Part shown: one piece after another, positions 18,765 to 28,209 of the stretch | Numbering within the stretch: position 1 is the first letter of the stretch | How the letters are laid out: every line of letters starts with the position of its first letter | From: Nostoc foliaceum FACHB-393 | GTDB taxonomy: Bacteria; Cyanobacteriota; Cyanobacteriia; Cyanobacteriales; Nostocaceae | Length of the DNA stretch: 64,000 bases | Assembly (NCBI RefSeq): GCF_014698505.1 | Contig: NZ_JACJTD010000042.1 | Span: 1-64,000, forward strand | Direction of reading: 5' to 3' | Made by a program: the position numbers and the translations under genes | Notes under the pieces: model-generated | Seen by the model: only the letters and a program-made list of their open reading frames with translations | Database searches by the model: none | Told to the model about the DNA's origin: nothing

Positions 18765-20177
18765 ATGTATAACGAAAATTTGACCTCCAACAACCAAATT
18801 TTAGATATCACAACCGAGGTAACTGCGATAGTACCAGTGAGAGATGCAAGTCAGGAAACCACTCACAAAAAAACCAACCGAGCGCTTGAGTATCGGATGG
18901 AAAAATTTAATAATTTACGCTACCTGATGGTAGCAGGACTTATTGCAGGACTTGCCCTACATGGGTTAATCCGGTTTGGAGGTAGCTACAATATCGGCAG
19001 TCTCCTATTCGGTGAGAAAGCAGTAGCTCAAACAGTTCCATCGAAGTATTCAAATTTGAACACTTCGATAAATAAAACAAAACAAACCAAACAGCCACAG
19101 CCCGTCGCAACTAAATACGTCAACGGCGCACCTACTCCTGACTGGAGTAGTATCACGTTCAAAAATATGAAATTTAGCGGTGCTGGCAGCGTCGAATTCC
19201 CTAATATCAAAAACCCTGGTATGAAGGAGACACGCACCTGGAGCGCAGGACAAAGCCTTTCCGAAGTCATGGAACTGGGTGATTTTGAAGCAACTGAGTT
19301 CAATATTGAAGATTTCACGCTTGAAGATATCGCCAACATCACGGGAATTAACCTCAAAAATCTCAAACTGTCAGATTTTGAGACACTAGAGTGGCAAACA
19401 CTCGAAGACCTTGCTGAAGCAATTCCTAATTTAGAAGATTCAAAAGTCGGAGCCATCCCACCAATTCAAGAACTAGTGACCAAAGTTACAGGCAGCACTG
19501 CAAGTTACCAAACTGTTGGTGAAGTGCTAGACAATTATCCCAAACTGGGAGAAGTGGAACTTGGTAAGTATGTCAAACTCGATAAGTATAAACTAACCAG
19601 CATCCCCGGTATTCAGGATGCACAGCTAAAGGACTTTACTAACTGGCAAAACACAACAATTAGTAAGGTTCCGGGATTAGCAGATGTACCGTTTGATCAG
19701 TTCCCCAGTGTTCCCATCCCCGATGTTAGCTTTATCGGCAAAGTAGACTTACCCCTCGGTTCGCTTGAAAGCGGACGCTGGAAGTCAATAAGCGGTAGCT
19801 ATCAAGCTGGGTTTAATGTCCCGTGCGAGAAAAAGTGCGGTCACATCGAAGTTTCGGGTAGTGAGACTATCGTTGGCGCACAGTGGATGTCCGGTAAAGA
19901 TCAAAACGTTAAAGGCGGATTCGGCATCTTGGGCAGCCTCAACGGCGGCAAAGAACCTACAGGTCGTCACCCCTTTGGAAAATCATTTAAACAAGTCATT
20001 TGGGATATTAACGAAGCTGACGGCAGTATCACCACCGCGATGTTCTTCCGTATCTGCAAGCGGGGATGGGTTGACTTGGGCTGCTCGCCCTACTTCATTG
20101 GCCCTGTTCCCTTCTTCACCTACCGCGAAATAGACCCAATTATTCTTGGTACACCTCTCACTGTACCTAAAAAGTAA
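18765..20177 (+). CDS. Large exported orphan of the conjugation cluster
   Basis: 470 residues from ATG 18765 (GTG one codon earlier). The N-terminus is cytoplasmic, with one membrane helix near residues 48-66 and then VAQT, possibly a cleavage site. Residues about 150-320 contain irregular repeats built on acidic-phenylalanine units (LGDFEATEFNIEDF, then FTLEDIANI; ELGKYVKLDKYKLTSIPGI; LADVPFDQFPSVPIPDV), suggesting a repeat fold. The C-terminal 150 residues have six cysteines and a Gly/Phe-rich pattern. It lies between the VirB9- and VirD4-like genes, so a surface or mating-pair role is plausible but unproven. Confidence 0.55.
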   Translation: MYNENLTSNNQILDITTEVTAIVPVRDASQETTHKKTNRALEYRMEKFNNLRYLMVAGLIAGLALHGLIRFGGSYNIGSLLFGEKAVAQTVPSKYSNLNTSINKTKQTKQPQPVATKYVNGAPTPDWSSITFKNMKFSGAGSVEFPNIKNPGMKETRTWSAGQSLSEVMELGDFEATEFNIEDFTLEDIANITGINLKNLKLSDFETLEWQTLEDLAEAIPNLEDSKVGAIPPIQELVTKVTGSTASYQTVGEVLDNYPKLGEVELGKYVKLDKYKLTSIPGIQDAQLKDFTNWQNTTISKVPGLADVPFDQFPSVPIPDVSFIGKVDLPLGSLESGRWKSISGSYQAGFNVPCEKKCGHIEVSGSETIVGAQWMSGKDQNVKGGFGILGSLNGGKEPTGRHPFGKSFKQVIWDINEADGSITTAMFFRICKRGWVDLGCSPYFIGPVPFFTYREIDPIILGTPLTVPKK

Positions 20178-20315
20178 AAAGGTAATTAGAGAAGAATTTA
20201 TTCTCTTTAACTTTTGACTTGGAGAAGACATTACACACAACTAATGGAGAAATATGCAACTTCACTTCATTGCATATTTCTTCAATTATCTCATGCAAAA
20301 TTAACACAGATTAAT

Positions 20316-22082
20316 ATGAATAATTATCTGTTTGCAACCGCTAAAGCTAAGACTGTTAGAGAAGTAAAAGCTGCTCATAAAAATAGTAATACTGACTTTA
20401 GTAAATATACAGATAAGCTCATGTCACCTCAAGGTTTACTACTTGCAGGGGGAATTGGCTTATTGTTGCTTTTACAGCTTTTTAGTAATGGTAAAAAAGG
20501 CAAGCTTGCTACTAGCTATTGGGGTGGAGCAAAGGAAACTGCCCAAGCTAAGAAAAAAGCCTTAAAGCAAATCTTAGCTCCTAAGTGTGATAGTGCTAGT
20601 CTGTATATCGGAGTACATAGATACAAGGGTCAAAAATCACCCAAGGGGAGTGGGGGAGTACCAGTTTATGTACCCGATGTCCAACGCGGAACTGCTGTAA
20701 TTGGCGCACCTGGTAGCGGTAAATCATTCTCGGCTATCAACCCGATGATTTACTCAGCAATAGACCAAGGTTTTGGTATCGTACTATACGACTTCAAGTA
20801 TGCCAGTCAAGCCAAAATCGCCAGTTATGCCAAATCAAAGGGGTATGACGTACACATATTTGCACCAGGATTCGCCGAATCGGAGGTATGTAATCCCATC
20901 GATTTCTTGCGCGATTCCTCTGATGCTGAAACCGCACGGCAGTTAGCTACAGTAATTAACAAGAACTTCCGCCTGTTAGGTAATGCGTCTGAGGATGCAT
21001 TCTTTGGTCCTGCGGGCGATCAGTTGACGCAGGCTATCTTAATGCTAACCAAGGAGTTTGGCGACCACGCTGATATTATGACGGCTGCGGCAATACTTTC
21101 CAGCGAGAAGATGGTCGAACGCTTGATGGCAGCAGCACTAAACCCCTGGATTAAGATAGCTTTTGGTCAATTATTTAGTTCAGCTGGCTCCGAAAAAACC
21201 GTGGCGGGTATCGCTGGTAGCGCTTCATTGATGTTCACCCGGTTCATGGCAAGGGGTACATTGGGATGCTTTGTCGGTAAAACAACCCTTCCCCTGGAGG
21301 TAAAACGCAAACAGATGATTATCTTCGGGTTAGACCGCGAACGCCGCGATGCTGTCAGCCCCCTGATGACCAGCATTCTCCACATGGTAGTTTCCCGCAG
21401 TATCGCCAAAAAACGCAAGGAAGATGGGCCATTAGTAGTATGTCTTGACGAGTTGCCAAGTATCTTCCTTCCAGATTTATTTAAATGGCTTAACGAATCT
21501 CGTTCCGAAGGATTCTGCGGTATCTTGGGTTGGCAAAATATGGGTCAGCTTGAAAAGATTTATGGTAAAGAAATCTCTAAAGCTATCCTCGGTGCGTGCG
21601 GCACAAAATTTGTTTTTAATCCTGGTGAAGAAGAATCAGCACGATTATTTTCTGCGTATTTAGGTGAAGAGGAAATTAAATATAAACAAAAATCTCGCTC
21701 AACTGGAGGGGGTAGGGCTAGCACATCTATCAGCGAACAAGAACGGACTCGGAAGCTATTCGAGCCTGCCCAATTCCTCAAATTACCACCTGGTAAATGT
21801 CTATTTATTAACCCAGCTTATAGTAATAAAAATGAGGGTTCAGTACCAATATTAAAAAAAATCAAAATTCCGAAACATATTATCGGAGTCGAACAAGAAA
21901 ACGATACTAACTGGGATAAAGTCATTAAGGAGCTTGCTAGGAAAAGTACCCAGAAAAAACCCACACAAGAAGATTTAGATTTGCGAGTCAAGGAAGTAGA
22001 TCGAAAGTTTCCTATCCCACAAGCACCCGTACAAGCAGGCAATGCCCCGTTGCCTGTTGACGCATACAAGAGCTTTTTCTAA
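20316..22082 (+). CDS. virD4-like: VirD4/TraG-like coupling ATPase
   Basis: 588 residues from ATG 20316; TTG 20214 and ATG 20244 upstream are in frame but add an unlikely leader. A membrane helix at residues 40-56 anchors the protein. It has GAPGSGKSFS (Walker A, 130-139), VVCLDELPSIF (Walker B, about 378), and the later LNESRSEGFCGILGWQNMGQL and KFVFNPGEEESARLFSAYLG typical of type IV coupling proteins. It should recruit relaxosome DNA to the transfer channel. It closes the recognisable secretion cluster. Confidence 0.9.
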   Translation: MNNYLFATAKAKTVREVKAAHKNSNTDFSKYTDKLMSPQGLLLAGGIGLLLLLQLFSNGKKGKLATSYWGGAKETAQAKKKALKQILAPKCDSASLYIGVHRYKGQKSPKGSGGVPVYVPDVQRGTAVIGAPGSGKSFSAINPMIYSAIDQGFGIVLYDFKYASQAKIASYAKSKGYDVHIFAPGFAESEVCNPIDFLRDSSDAETARQLATVINKNFRLLGNASEDAFFGPAGDQLTQAILMLTKEFGDHADIMTAAAILSSEKMVERLMAAALNPWIKIAFGQLFSSAGSEKTVAGIAGSASLMFTRFMARGTLGCFVGKTTLPLEVKRKQMIIFGLDRERRDAVSPLMTSILHMVVSRSIAKKRKEDGPLVVCLDELPSIFLPDLFKWLNESRSEGFCGILGWQNMGQLEKIYGKEISKAILGACGTKFVFNPGEEESARLFSAYLGEEEIKYKQKSRSTGGGRASTSISEQERTRKLFEPAQFLKLPPGKCLFINPAYSNKNEGSVPILKKIKIPKHIIGVEQENDTNWDKVIKELARKSTQKKPTQEDLDLRVKEVDRKFPIPQAPVQAGNAPLPVDAYKSFF

Positions 22083-22168
22083 AAACTTTAAGTTTGATGG
22101 CCAACTGGTTTTTGTAAAGCATAATCAGACTGTTTGAGTTTATAGATTATTTTCACCACAATTAATAT

Positions 22169-24430
22169 ATGTTTGACCCCAGACACGCTCAAATTAATGA
22201 ATCATATTTAAATACAGCTGATACTGCAATTAAAACAAGTCGGGAATTAAGTAAAACCCTCATCAATGCACTTACTAAGATAACTAAAGTAATTCTCGAA
22301 AAACTAAAAGAAACTCAAGAAGCAAGTAAAATTGCAGTTGAAGTTGGCAAAGACATTTACAATCTTGTATCTGATGAATCTACCCCTGGTGCATATAAAT
22401 GGGAAAAGGTAGATTTAACCAGCCAAAGTATAAAAAGCAATCAAGAAACTAATATTGTGTTCATGCCAGATGTATTAATAGAAGGTCAATACACAATAGA
22501 AACTGAACCTTTTACAGACTATCAAGCACAAAGAATTGCTGCCAGATTAGTAGAAGATGTACCCAATTTAAATAGTGATTATCAGCAAACAGGTGAGATC
22601 GCTCTGAAAATTACAGCTTATCTGGAGTCAGAGGGTTCAGAAAAACAAATCGTTATCTATGAACAAGATAGCGAAGGTAAATGTACAACTAATCTCGTCA
22701 CTGAAGTACTTACCCCAGATGAAATAATAGATGTAGCAAGTGAACCACTAATTAAGCTACTACCTCCATCTGCTGAAATTATTGAAAATTCTGAAGATAC
22801 AAAAGAGTTATTATCTGATAATGAAAATTTCACTGCTATAGAAGTAAATCCACTGTTAGATGATAGTCAGCTAACTATAAATAAGTTACTACAAGATGAA
22901 AACAGCGAAAACAGTTCGCCCATAACTCAAGTAATAAACTCATCTGTTGAAATAGAAGCAGATGAGAGTTTTGAAGATGATGTAGTCAATAATCTTCAAG
23001 AAGAAATAGCACAGTCCAAAGAAACTCTTCAAATCAGAGAGATAGTTGTTAGTAACTACCAACCTCAAAATAAAGCTGAAGAAGAGGTAAATGAAAATGG
23101 AACTCCCAATCAGTTTTTCGCACAAGAGCCAGAGGAGCTAGAAACTAATAATCGAAACAAATATGCACCTGAATTTATCTATCAAGAAGTAGCTAACTCC
23201 CAAGGTGTAGAGTCAGCAGCGCAGCAGTGGGCGCGTCAAGTTGAAGTACCTATCTATCAAATTAATAATAAACAAGCGCGGGAGGAACGCTACAACGGGG
23301 AAAATAAAGACATTGCTGAAACCGCGATCGCAATGTTGAAAAAATACGGCATCCTTGAACAAGACGGGTCGCGTATTTACCGTAGCGATACATTTGTGAT
23401 TCGCCAAGAGGGAGACACTGTTAGCATTCACCGCCGCAGTGATGAACTATTTGGGTGGGAAAACTCCTTGATGGATTTTAAACTCAACAAAAAAGAGGAA
23501 CCCAAAATAACGAAAAAACCTACAGAGATGTTACCTATTGAACGTCAGGAGTTTCTGATAGTGGCAGAGTACTTGGGCGACAATGGCAAGCTCCCTGACC
23601 TCAACAATGCCGATATCCGTGATGTAGCAAATAGCTTGGGAAGTCTTGCACCCTCTGGCACGATTAAAACCCTCGAAGTATTTAAACAAAACGAGATGTT
23701 GCATACCCTCAATAATGTCCTCATCCAGGCTGATAAGGAAGAACTTACAGTAGGTGAATTTACTATCAAGCGATCGCGCGACCCCGAAAATAATCGAGCC
23801 AGCCTGCAATTATTTAAAACTACTCAAGAGAAAGGTACTCAGGAACTTGTCCGGTTTGACCTAACTAAAACCGAAGCTGGGATTACTAAAGAGGTCAGCA
23901 AGATGAACATCTCTGACTACGACATCAACCAAGTCAAGTTTATTGCCCAGAACGCCAGCAAACTCAACTTGGAACAAATTTTTGGTAACGAACAATCTAC
24001 ACCCACAGCCGCAGCTGCACCCAAAGAACGAGTAATACAAGCAGCTGGTGATATGCCTGTGAAAATTCACCCATATATCGCTGAGGAATGGGCGAACATG
24101 GTCAAGCATGGTAGCCCTGACTGGGGAAAGGCAATGAACCAGGGTAATGAAGAGATTCTTCAACGGATAAATGAGAATGACGGCAAGTTACCAATTGCCG
24201 ACCAGAGGGAAATGTACTTCAAGATTTTAAACCATAAGACAAATGAAGCTGAAAAGAAAGGAGAAACAGTCGTCGATTTGGTTCCCCTCAAAGACATTAT
24301 GCAAGACTTACAACAATGGCGAGGGAAAGAAATTCGGCAGCAATATACCCCAACTGAATACATAGCCTCCCCTCAAAGGCAAACTGTTGCGGCTGCACCT
24401 AAAAGCAAGTCGAGAGAAGTTGAATTGTAA
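22169..24430 (+). CDS. Large orphan protein after the coupling ATPase gene
   Basis: 753 residues, very acidic in the middle (about 200-330, low complexity). Residues about 395-430 (GSRIYRSDTFVIRQEGDTVSI) and about 520-560 (KEELTVGEFTIKRS, then NRASLQLFKT) look like two copies of a small beta domain. The C-terminal 120 residues are helical, with the stretch IHPYIAEEWANMVKHGSPDW. No HUH or tyrosine relaxase motif can be seen, although the position after virD4 is where mobilisation proteins often lie. Probably conjugation- or DNA-handling-related; function unknown. Confidence 0.5.
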   Translation: MFDPRHAQINESYLNTADTAIKTSRELSKTLINALTKITKVILEKLKETQEASKIAVEVGKDIYNLVSDESTPGAYKWEKVDLTSQSIKSNQETNIVFMPDVLIEGQYTIETEPFTDYQAQRIAARLVEDVPNLNSDYQQTGEIALKITAYLESEGSEKQIVIYEQDSEGKCTTNLVTEVLTPDEIIDVASEPLIKLLPPSAEIIENSEDTKELLSDNENFTAIEVNPLLDDSQLTINKLLQDENSENSSPITQVINSSVEIEADESFEDDVVNNLQEEIAQSKETLQIREIVVSNYQPQNKAEEEVNENGTPNQFFAQEPEELETNNRNKYAPEFIYQEVANSQGVESAAQQWARQVEVPIYQINNKQAREERYNGENKDIAETAIAMLKKYGILEQDGSRIYRSDTFVIRQEGDTVSIHRRSDELFGWENSLMDFKLNKKEEPKITKKPTEMLPIERQEFLIVAEYLGDNGKLPDLNNADIRDVANSLGSLAPSGTIKTLEVFKQNEMLHTLNNVLIQADKEELTVGEFTIKRSRDPENNRASLQLFKTTQEKGTQELVRFDLTKTEAGITKEVSKMNISDYDINQVKFIAQNASKLNLEQIFGNEQSTPTAAAAPKERVIQAAGDMPVKIHPYIAEEWANMVKHGSPDWGKAMNQGNEEILQRINENDGKLPIADQREMYFKILNHKTNEAEKKGETVVDLVPLKDIMQDLQQWRGKEIRQQYTPTEYIASPQRQTVAAAPKSKSREVEL

Positions 24431-24674
24431 ACTAACTATCACCAAGTTATCTAATACCAAGTTTGCAAAGTCGCATTGAAAATATAAAAACTTGAATTGA
24501 GAATTTATCCAAATTTGTACGAGTTACGAAATTTAAAAAGCTTATAAAGTAAGCTTTTAACTGATTTTGAATGATTAGTCTCTTTACTTAAATCATTAAC
24601 GCGATTAAAACAAAAATTACTACGTAAAGCTCACGCAGATACTCAATGTAGTATCTCAAACAAAAAAGCCAAAA

Positions 24675-25559
24675 GTGAGCTTAACATCCGAACTAAAAAA
24701 TAGAAACTCACCTATCAGGAGATGGTTTGACTCTAGACTCAACAAGATAGTCATCAAGATGATTACTAACCATAACCAGCTATTAGAAAATCAAGAAATT
24801 ATCAGACCGATTGATGGGGTAGATTTTCCCTTAGTAGGAAATGCGATCGCCAAAGCACTTGCCAAGTATTTAGGAAACATCTATGAAGACCAAACATGGT
24901 TTACTAATTGTCTTGCTCAGGTTGGAGCAAAAGCCCTCAAAATAGAATATGCCTTCGATTATTCCATTACAAATTCAAATTCACTTGAAGAAGAAGCTCT
25001 AAAGTGTATGCTCTTGGGTGCATTAGAAAATTATGCTCGTAGCCGTAATATTCATGAGATTATTCAACCTTTTCTACAAGGAGAAAAAACCCTTCAACTT
25101 GAAGCACAATACTTCAAAAAATGGCTTCCTAGTATCCAAGATACATCTCAAATCATCGGTATTGTACCCCGTACCTGGCAAACAGTAGCTAATCAAGTAA
25201 GTGGGAATATTACCTGCAATGCTTCATATCCTTTAAGTGAATATCTTGGAGGTGCTGATTGCCAGATAATTGCTGGAAATACTCTCATTGATGTACGAAC
25301 AACTGCCAAAAAGCGTCCCTTCTCTCTAGAGAATTTTTACCAACAAATTAGTTACGTCCTGCTTGATAGCAATGATACCTATAGTATCAATCAATTGGTC
25401 TGGTTTTACAGCCGCCAACAGTCGGTATTCTTCTATCCTACTGACAAAATATTCCGCGACTTGCAAGCAACAAGAGAAGAATTTAAGAAAATGATTCTTG
25501 ATAACTATCACACAAATAGGCTAGCAGAACAAAACAAGTGTTTATATCTTCCCCAGTAA
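24675..25559 (+). CDS. PD-(D/E)XK-like nuclease-fold protein
   Basis: 294 residues from GTG 24675; ATG 24759 is an alternative. The C-terminal third has YLGGADCQIIAGNTLIDVRT, with TAKKR after it and NFYQQISYVLL later. The spacing is that of RecB/Cas4-type nuclease folds: D, then a hydrophobic strand with D-x-R/K, a lysine nearby, then a Q-x3-Y helix. No zinc or iron-sulfur cysteine cluster is evident. The previous 244 bases hold no gene. Similar to the other RecB-like gene at 44552 in style but not visibly homologous. Fold call moderate, function open. Confidence 0.5.
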   Translation: MSLTSELKNRNSPIRRWFDSRLNKIVIKMITNHNQLLENQEIIRPIDGVDFPLVGNAIAKALAKYLGNIYEDQTWFTNCLAQVGAKALKIEYAFDYSITNSNSLEEEALKCMLLGALENYARSRNIHEIIQPFLQGEKTLQLEAQYFKKWLPSIQDTSQIIGIVPRTWQTVANQVSGNITCNASYPLSEYLGGADCQIIAGNTLIDVRTTAKKRPFSLENFYQQISYVLLDSNDTYSINQLVWFYSRQQSVFFYPTDKIFRDLQATREEFKKMILDNYHTNRLAEQNKCLYLPQ

Positions 25560-25569
25560 GAATAAAAAT

Positions 25570-25769
25570 ATGATTCAAGACTTTCAACTCAATCCTAGCT
25601 TCAATATCCACTTCGATGGTATGAAGTATCACGCCAAGATTCACTTTGATATGCTTTTGAAACTGAAGCAGAAGAAATTCCAGCAAGTGATATTAGCACT
25701 CTTGCTACAAGAGTATCTAACCGTTGGCGGCAGTATCTTCTGAATATTGCAAATAAATACAGACAGTAA
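25570..25769 (+). pseudogene. Small orphan gene broken by a one-base frameshift
   Basis: From ATG 25570 the frame reads MIQDFQLNPSFNIHFDG then YHAKIHFDML. The natural-looking continuation FETEAEEIPASDISTLATRV then NRWRQYLLNIANKYRQ lies in another frame and ends at TAA 25767-25769. One extra T in the CTTTTG run near 25655 would join them into a 66-residue protein. Uncorrected, the first frame stops at 25743. It could be a real mutation or a homopolymer sequencing error. Confidence 0.55.
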
Positions 25770-25842
25770 TCTACAAGTTAACCTTCTCCAAGCAGAGGGT
25801 TAACTTAACGAATAAAAATCAAATTTTGCTCGTTTAAATACT

Positions 25843-27285
25843 ATGAAATTAGGTTTCTATCCAGTATTGGGTAAGAGCGATTTTGTTAGAAGTAAGGGTA
25901 AAAAAATTCCAATCTGGCAGTTGCTTGAGTATCAGCCTGTGGGCTGGCTATACTCACTCGCAATCAAGGCAGAAATTGTTCCAGATAGTCCCATTATTCA
26001 TGACTGTGGATCATTTAACTACCGTGAGCAAGATATCCCCACTCTAAACGGTAAATATGTTGATGCCCACTGGTCTATTCATAGATATCGAGAACGCTCA
26101 AAGGTCGGCGATATTATTGTTTGTCCCGACCATTTACTTGTTGGAGAAAATATCAGGGAACGGCAAGAATACAACCTTAAACAAGCAGAAACATTTATCC
26201 AGCTTACTAAAAGTTATCTTCCCAACAGAATACCCCTAGCAGTCATCCACGGGCAGTCTCTCAGTGAACGCCTTGAAGTAGCAAAATATCTTTTGGGACT
26301 GGGATACCGCCATCTCGGCATCGGTGGGCTTGTTTCCCAGGCGAGAGAGTATTCGATTAACTTACACATTATCAAAACAATCACTCAAGTTGTGCGATCG
26401 CTAATTGACTCGGAACGAGTATTGTCGAAGGCGGGCGTTTCGCCATCGCTAATTGACTCGGAACGAGTATTGCCGAAAGCGGATGCAATGCCTGCGGCGG
26501 GCGTAGCCATCGCACCATTGCACGAGCCAAATGCTCATCTACACGTTTTTGGATTATGCTCGCCCCAGTATGCCAAAGCTTGTATTCAGATGGGACTATC
26601 CTTTGATGGTTCAACTTTTATCCGGGAAGGACTAGGCGGTGGGATGTTCGTCAGCCACGAGGAAAAATTAATTCGGATACCAACCCACTGTGCGCCAAAG
26701 TGCAACTGTCATGTTTGCAGGGTTCTCAACCGACATAGGATTGACCCTCGGCTGACAAACAAAGGACGGACGCATACTATGGGAAGAATCGCCCACAACC
26801 TCAATTTGGTGATCAGCACCTACAGAAAGTTCACTCCCAAGAAAAAAATCTACCTGGTTACTGGATGTGGCAAGCAGCTTACCTACCCTGCTGCCGCCAA
26901 AGACTTATATTATTCCCAGCACTTTCAAGCGTGCCGTCGCTACGTAGAAGAGCAAGACTCAAGATGGTATATCCTCTCACCTTTACATCAAGTTATTAAC
27001 CCAGAAACAATTATCAAACCCTACGACAAATCCCCCTATTCTTTATCTCACCAGGAACGTATACTATGGGCGCAACAAGTAGCAGAAAACCTCATGCAAG
27101 TTGCGTCTGTGGAAATAGAGTTTGTATTTTTGACAGGCAAGCTTTACAGACAGGAGGTAACGCCCATTTTACACGCGAAGGGATACGAAACAAAAGTACC
27201 AATGCAGCACCTAGCCATTGGACAGCAACTTGCCTGGATAAAGAAGGAACTGGAGCAAGAAAAACAGCTTGTTTTAAATATATAA
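25843..27285 (+). CDS. dpdA-like: DpdA-like transglycosylase (TGT family) fused to a DUF6884 domain
   Basis: 480 residues. Residues about 1-310 match the tRNA-guanine transglycosylase barrel: IHDCGSFNYRE (cognate of the DSGGFQ base-binding loop), AVIHGQSLSERLE, LGIGGL, HVFGLCSP, and SFDGSTFIREG (cognate of the catalytic-Asp loop). A CNCHVC zinc motif with downstream His follows. The C-terminal 150 residues (YLVTGCGKQLTYPAAAKDLY, WYILSPLHQVI) fit DUF6884. TGT paralogues of the DpdA group exchange guanine in DNA for a 7-deazaguanine, so DNA modification is the likely role; a tRNA role is less likely. A tandem repeat is inserted in frame at residues about 185-217. No other deazaguanine gene is in view. 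Confidence 0.7.
   Translation: MKLGFYPVLGKSDFVRSKGKKIPIWQLLEYQPVGWLYSLAIKAEIVPDSPIIHDCGSFNYREQDIPTLNGKYVDAHWSIHRYRERSKVGDIIVCPDHLLVGENIRERQEYNLKQAETFIQLTKSYLPNRIPLAVIHGQSLSERLEVAKYLLGLGYRHLGIGGLVSQAREYSINLHIIKTITQVVRSLIDSERVLSKAGVSPSLIDSERVLPKADAMPAAGVAIAPLHEPNAHLHVFGLCSPQYAKACIQMGLSFDGSTFIREGLGGGMFVSHEEKLIRIPTHCAPKCNCHVCRVLNRHRIDPRLTNKGRTHTMGRIAHNLNLVISTYRKFTPKKKIYLVTGCGKQLTYPAAAKDLYYSQHFQACRRYVEEQDSRWYILSPLHQVINPETIIKPYDKSPYSLSHQERILWAQQVAENLMQVASVEIEFVFLTGKLYRQEVTPILHAKGYETKVPMQHLAIGQQLAWIKKELEQEKQLVLNI
26397..26492 (-). repeat. Two tandem 48-bp HIP1-linked repeats inside the dpdA-like gene
   Basis: Copies start at 26397 and 26445 and translate in frame as SLIDSERVLSKAGVSP and SLIDSERVLPKADAMP. 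On the minus strand each has the form ATACTC-N5-GAGTC-N5-GCGAT(C/G)GC. The same pattern and spacing occur in the primase gene, and related ones in dnaX and holB. The period is a multiple of three, so the gene stays open. Confidence 0.75.
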
Positions 27286-27313
27286 CCCAGCAGTAATAGC
27301 ACCAAAATGATTT

Positions 27314-28156
27314 ATGGAGACTACAAAACGAGTAATTAATATAAGTGAAAAATTCGGTAGCTGGATTGTACTAAATAAACAAGGAAAGCAAGTATTATGC
27401 CAGTGTGATTGTGGAACCCAAAAACTTGTCTACAGTCACACCCTCACCAATGGTCGGTCAACTAACTGCGGTTGTAAAAAAAGAAAAGAATCCATCCCCG
27501 TTGGGGCAAACTTTGGGAGACTAAAAGTTATATCAGATGTAGAAGTTAAGGGGAAAAGGGGTGAATTACTACTCCTTACCCTATGCAGCTGCGGAACCCA
27601 AAAGTATATCAGTAAAAATAGCCTAAAAAGAGGGCTTACACAAAGCTGCGGATGCTTACAGCGCGAAACCCTCAAGAGCGATAAAACTGTCCACGGACAC
27701 TGCAAAAGCCACGAGTATAACTCCTGGTTACACATCAAGCGCATCTGTTATAACAAGAACCACCATCAGTACAAGTATCATGGCGGGTGCGGAATTCAAG
27801 TCGATGCATCCTGGCGCGATAACTTTACCCAGTTCTTAAAAGATATGGGAGTAGCACCCGAAGGAACAGTCATAGCACGTATTGATCTAGAGAGTGACTT
27901 TGCTCCCGGAAATTGTCAATGGATACCCAGAAAAGAGCATTACCGTCAAATACATTTCTTAAGAAGAAAAGAATTCTTCATTTCTCAAACTTTACCCAAA
28001 CCAGTTGTTACAAATTGTGAGATTAATGTTTCACCAAATATTATTCGCGCAATTGTCAAAGCTCATGCAAATGGTGAAGCCAATATGAATAAACTTGCTA
28101 CACAATATCAAATTAGCACTCAAGACGCAATAAATATTATCCTTCAGCACGCTTAA
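27314..28156 (+). CDS. HNH-type / zinc-repeat DNA-binding protein
   Basis: 280 residues. The N-terminus has two copies of a cysteine module: CQCDCGTQKLV with TNCGCKKR (about 36-62), and CSCGTQKYIS with SCGCLQRE (about 95-120). The centre (about 135-215) matches the phage/homing-type unit Y.SWLHIKRIC.N, then GGCGIQVDASWRDNFTQFL, DMGVAPEGT and FAPGNCQWIPRKEH. The C-terminus ends in a helix-turn-helix-like stretch (MNKLATQYQISTQDAINI). Such proteins are freestanding mobile HNH-like endonucleases or DNA-binding proteins of phages and plasmids. The normal first His of HNH is not obvious. Followed by a good terminator. Confidence 0.7.
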   Translation: METTKRVINISEKFGSWIVLNKQGKQVLCQCDCGTQKLVYSHTLTNGRSTNCGCKKRKESIPVGANFGRLKVISDVEVKGKRGELLLLTLCSCGTQKYISKNSLKRGLTQSCGCLQRETLKSDKTVHGHCKSHEYNSWLHIKRICYNKNHHQYKYHGGCGIQVDASWRDNFTQFLKDMGVAPEGTVIARIDLESDFAPGNCQWIPRKEHYRQIHFLRRKEFFISQTLPKPVVTNCEINVSPNIIRAIVKAHANGEANMNKLATQYQISTQDAINIILQHA

Positions 28157-28175
28157 TCATAATTTTATTTTTAAT

Positions 28176-28209
28176 AAAAGTGCGTCATCAATTATAATGG
28201 CGCACTTTT
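28176..28209 (+). terminator. Rho-independent terminator after the HNH-type gene
   Basis: AAAAGTGCG pairs with CGCACTTTT across a 16-base loop and runs into further T residues. The following 28210-28514 is AT-rich and contains no gene that I can support. Confidence 0.75.

Noticed and set aside
22169-24430. Relaxase annotation by position next to virD4
   Set aside because: No HUH histidine cluster or catalytic tyrosine pattern can be seen; kept as an orphan.
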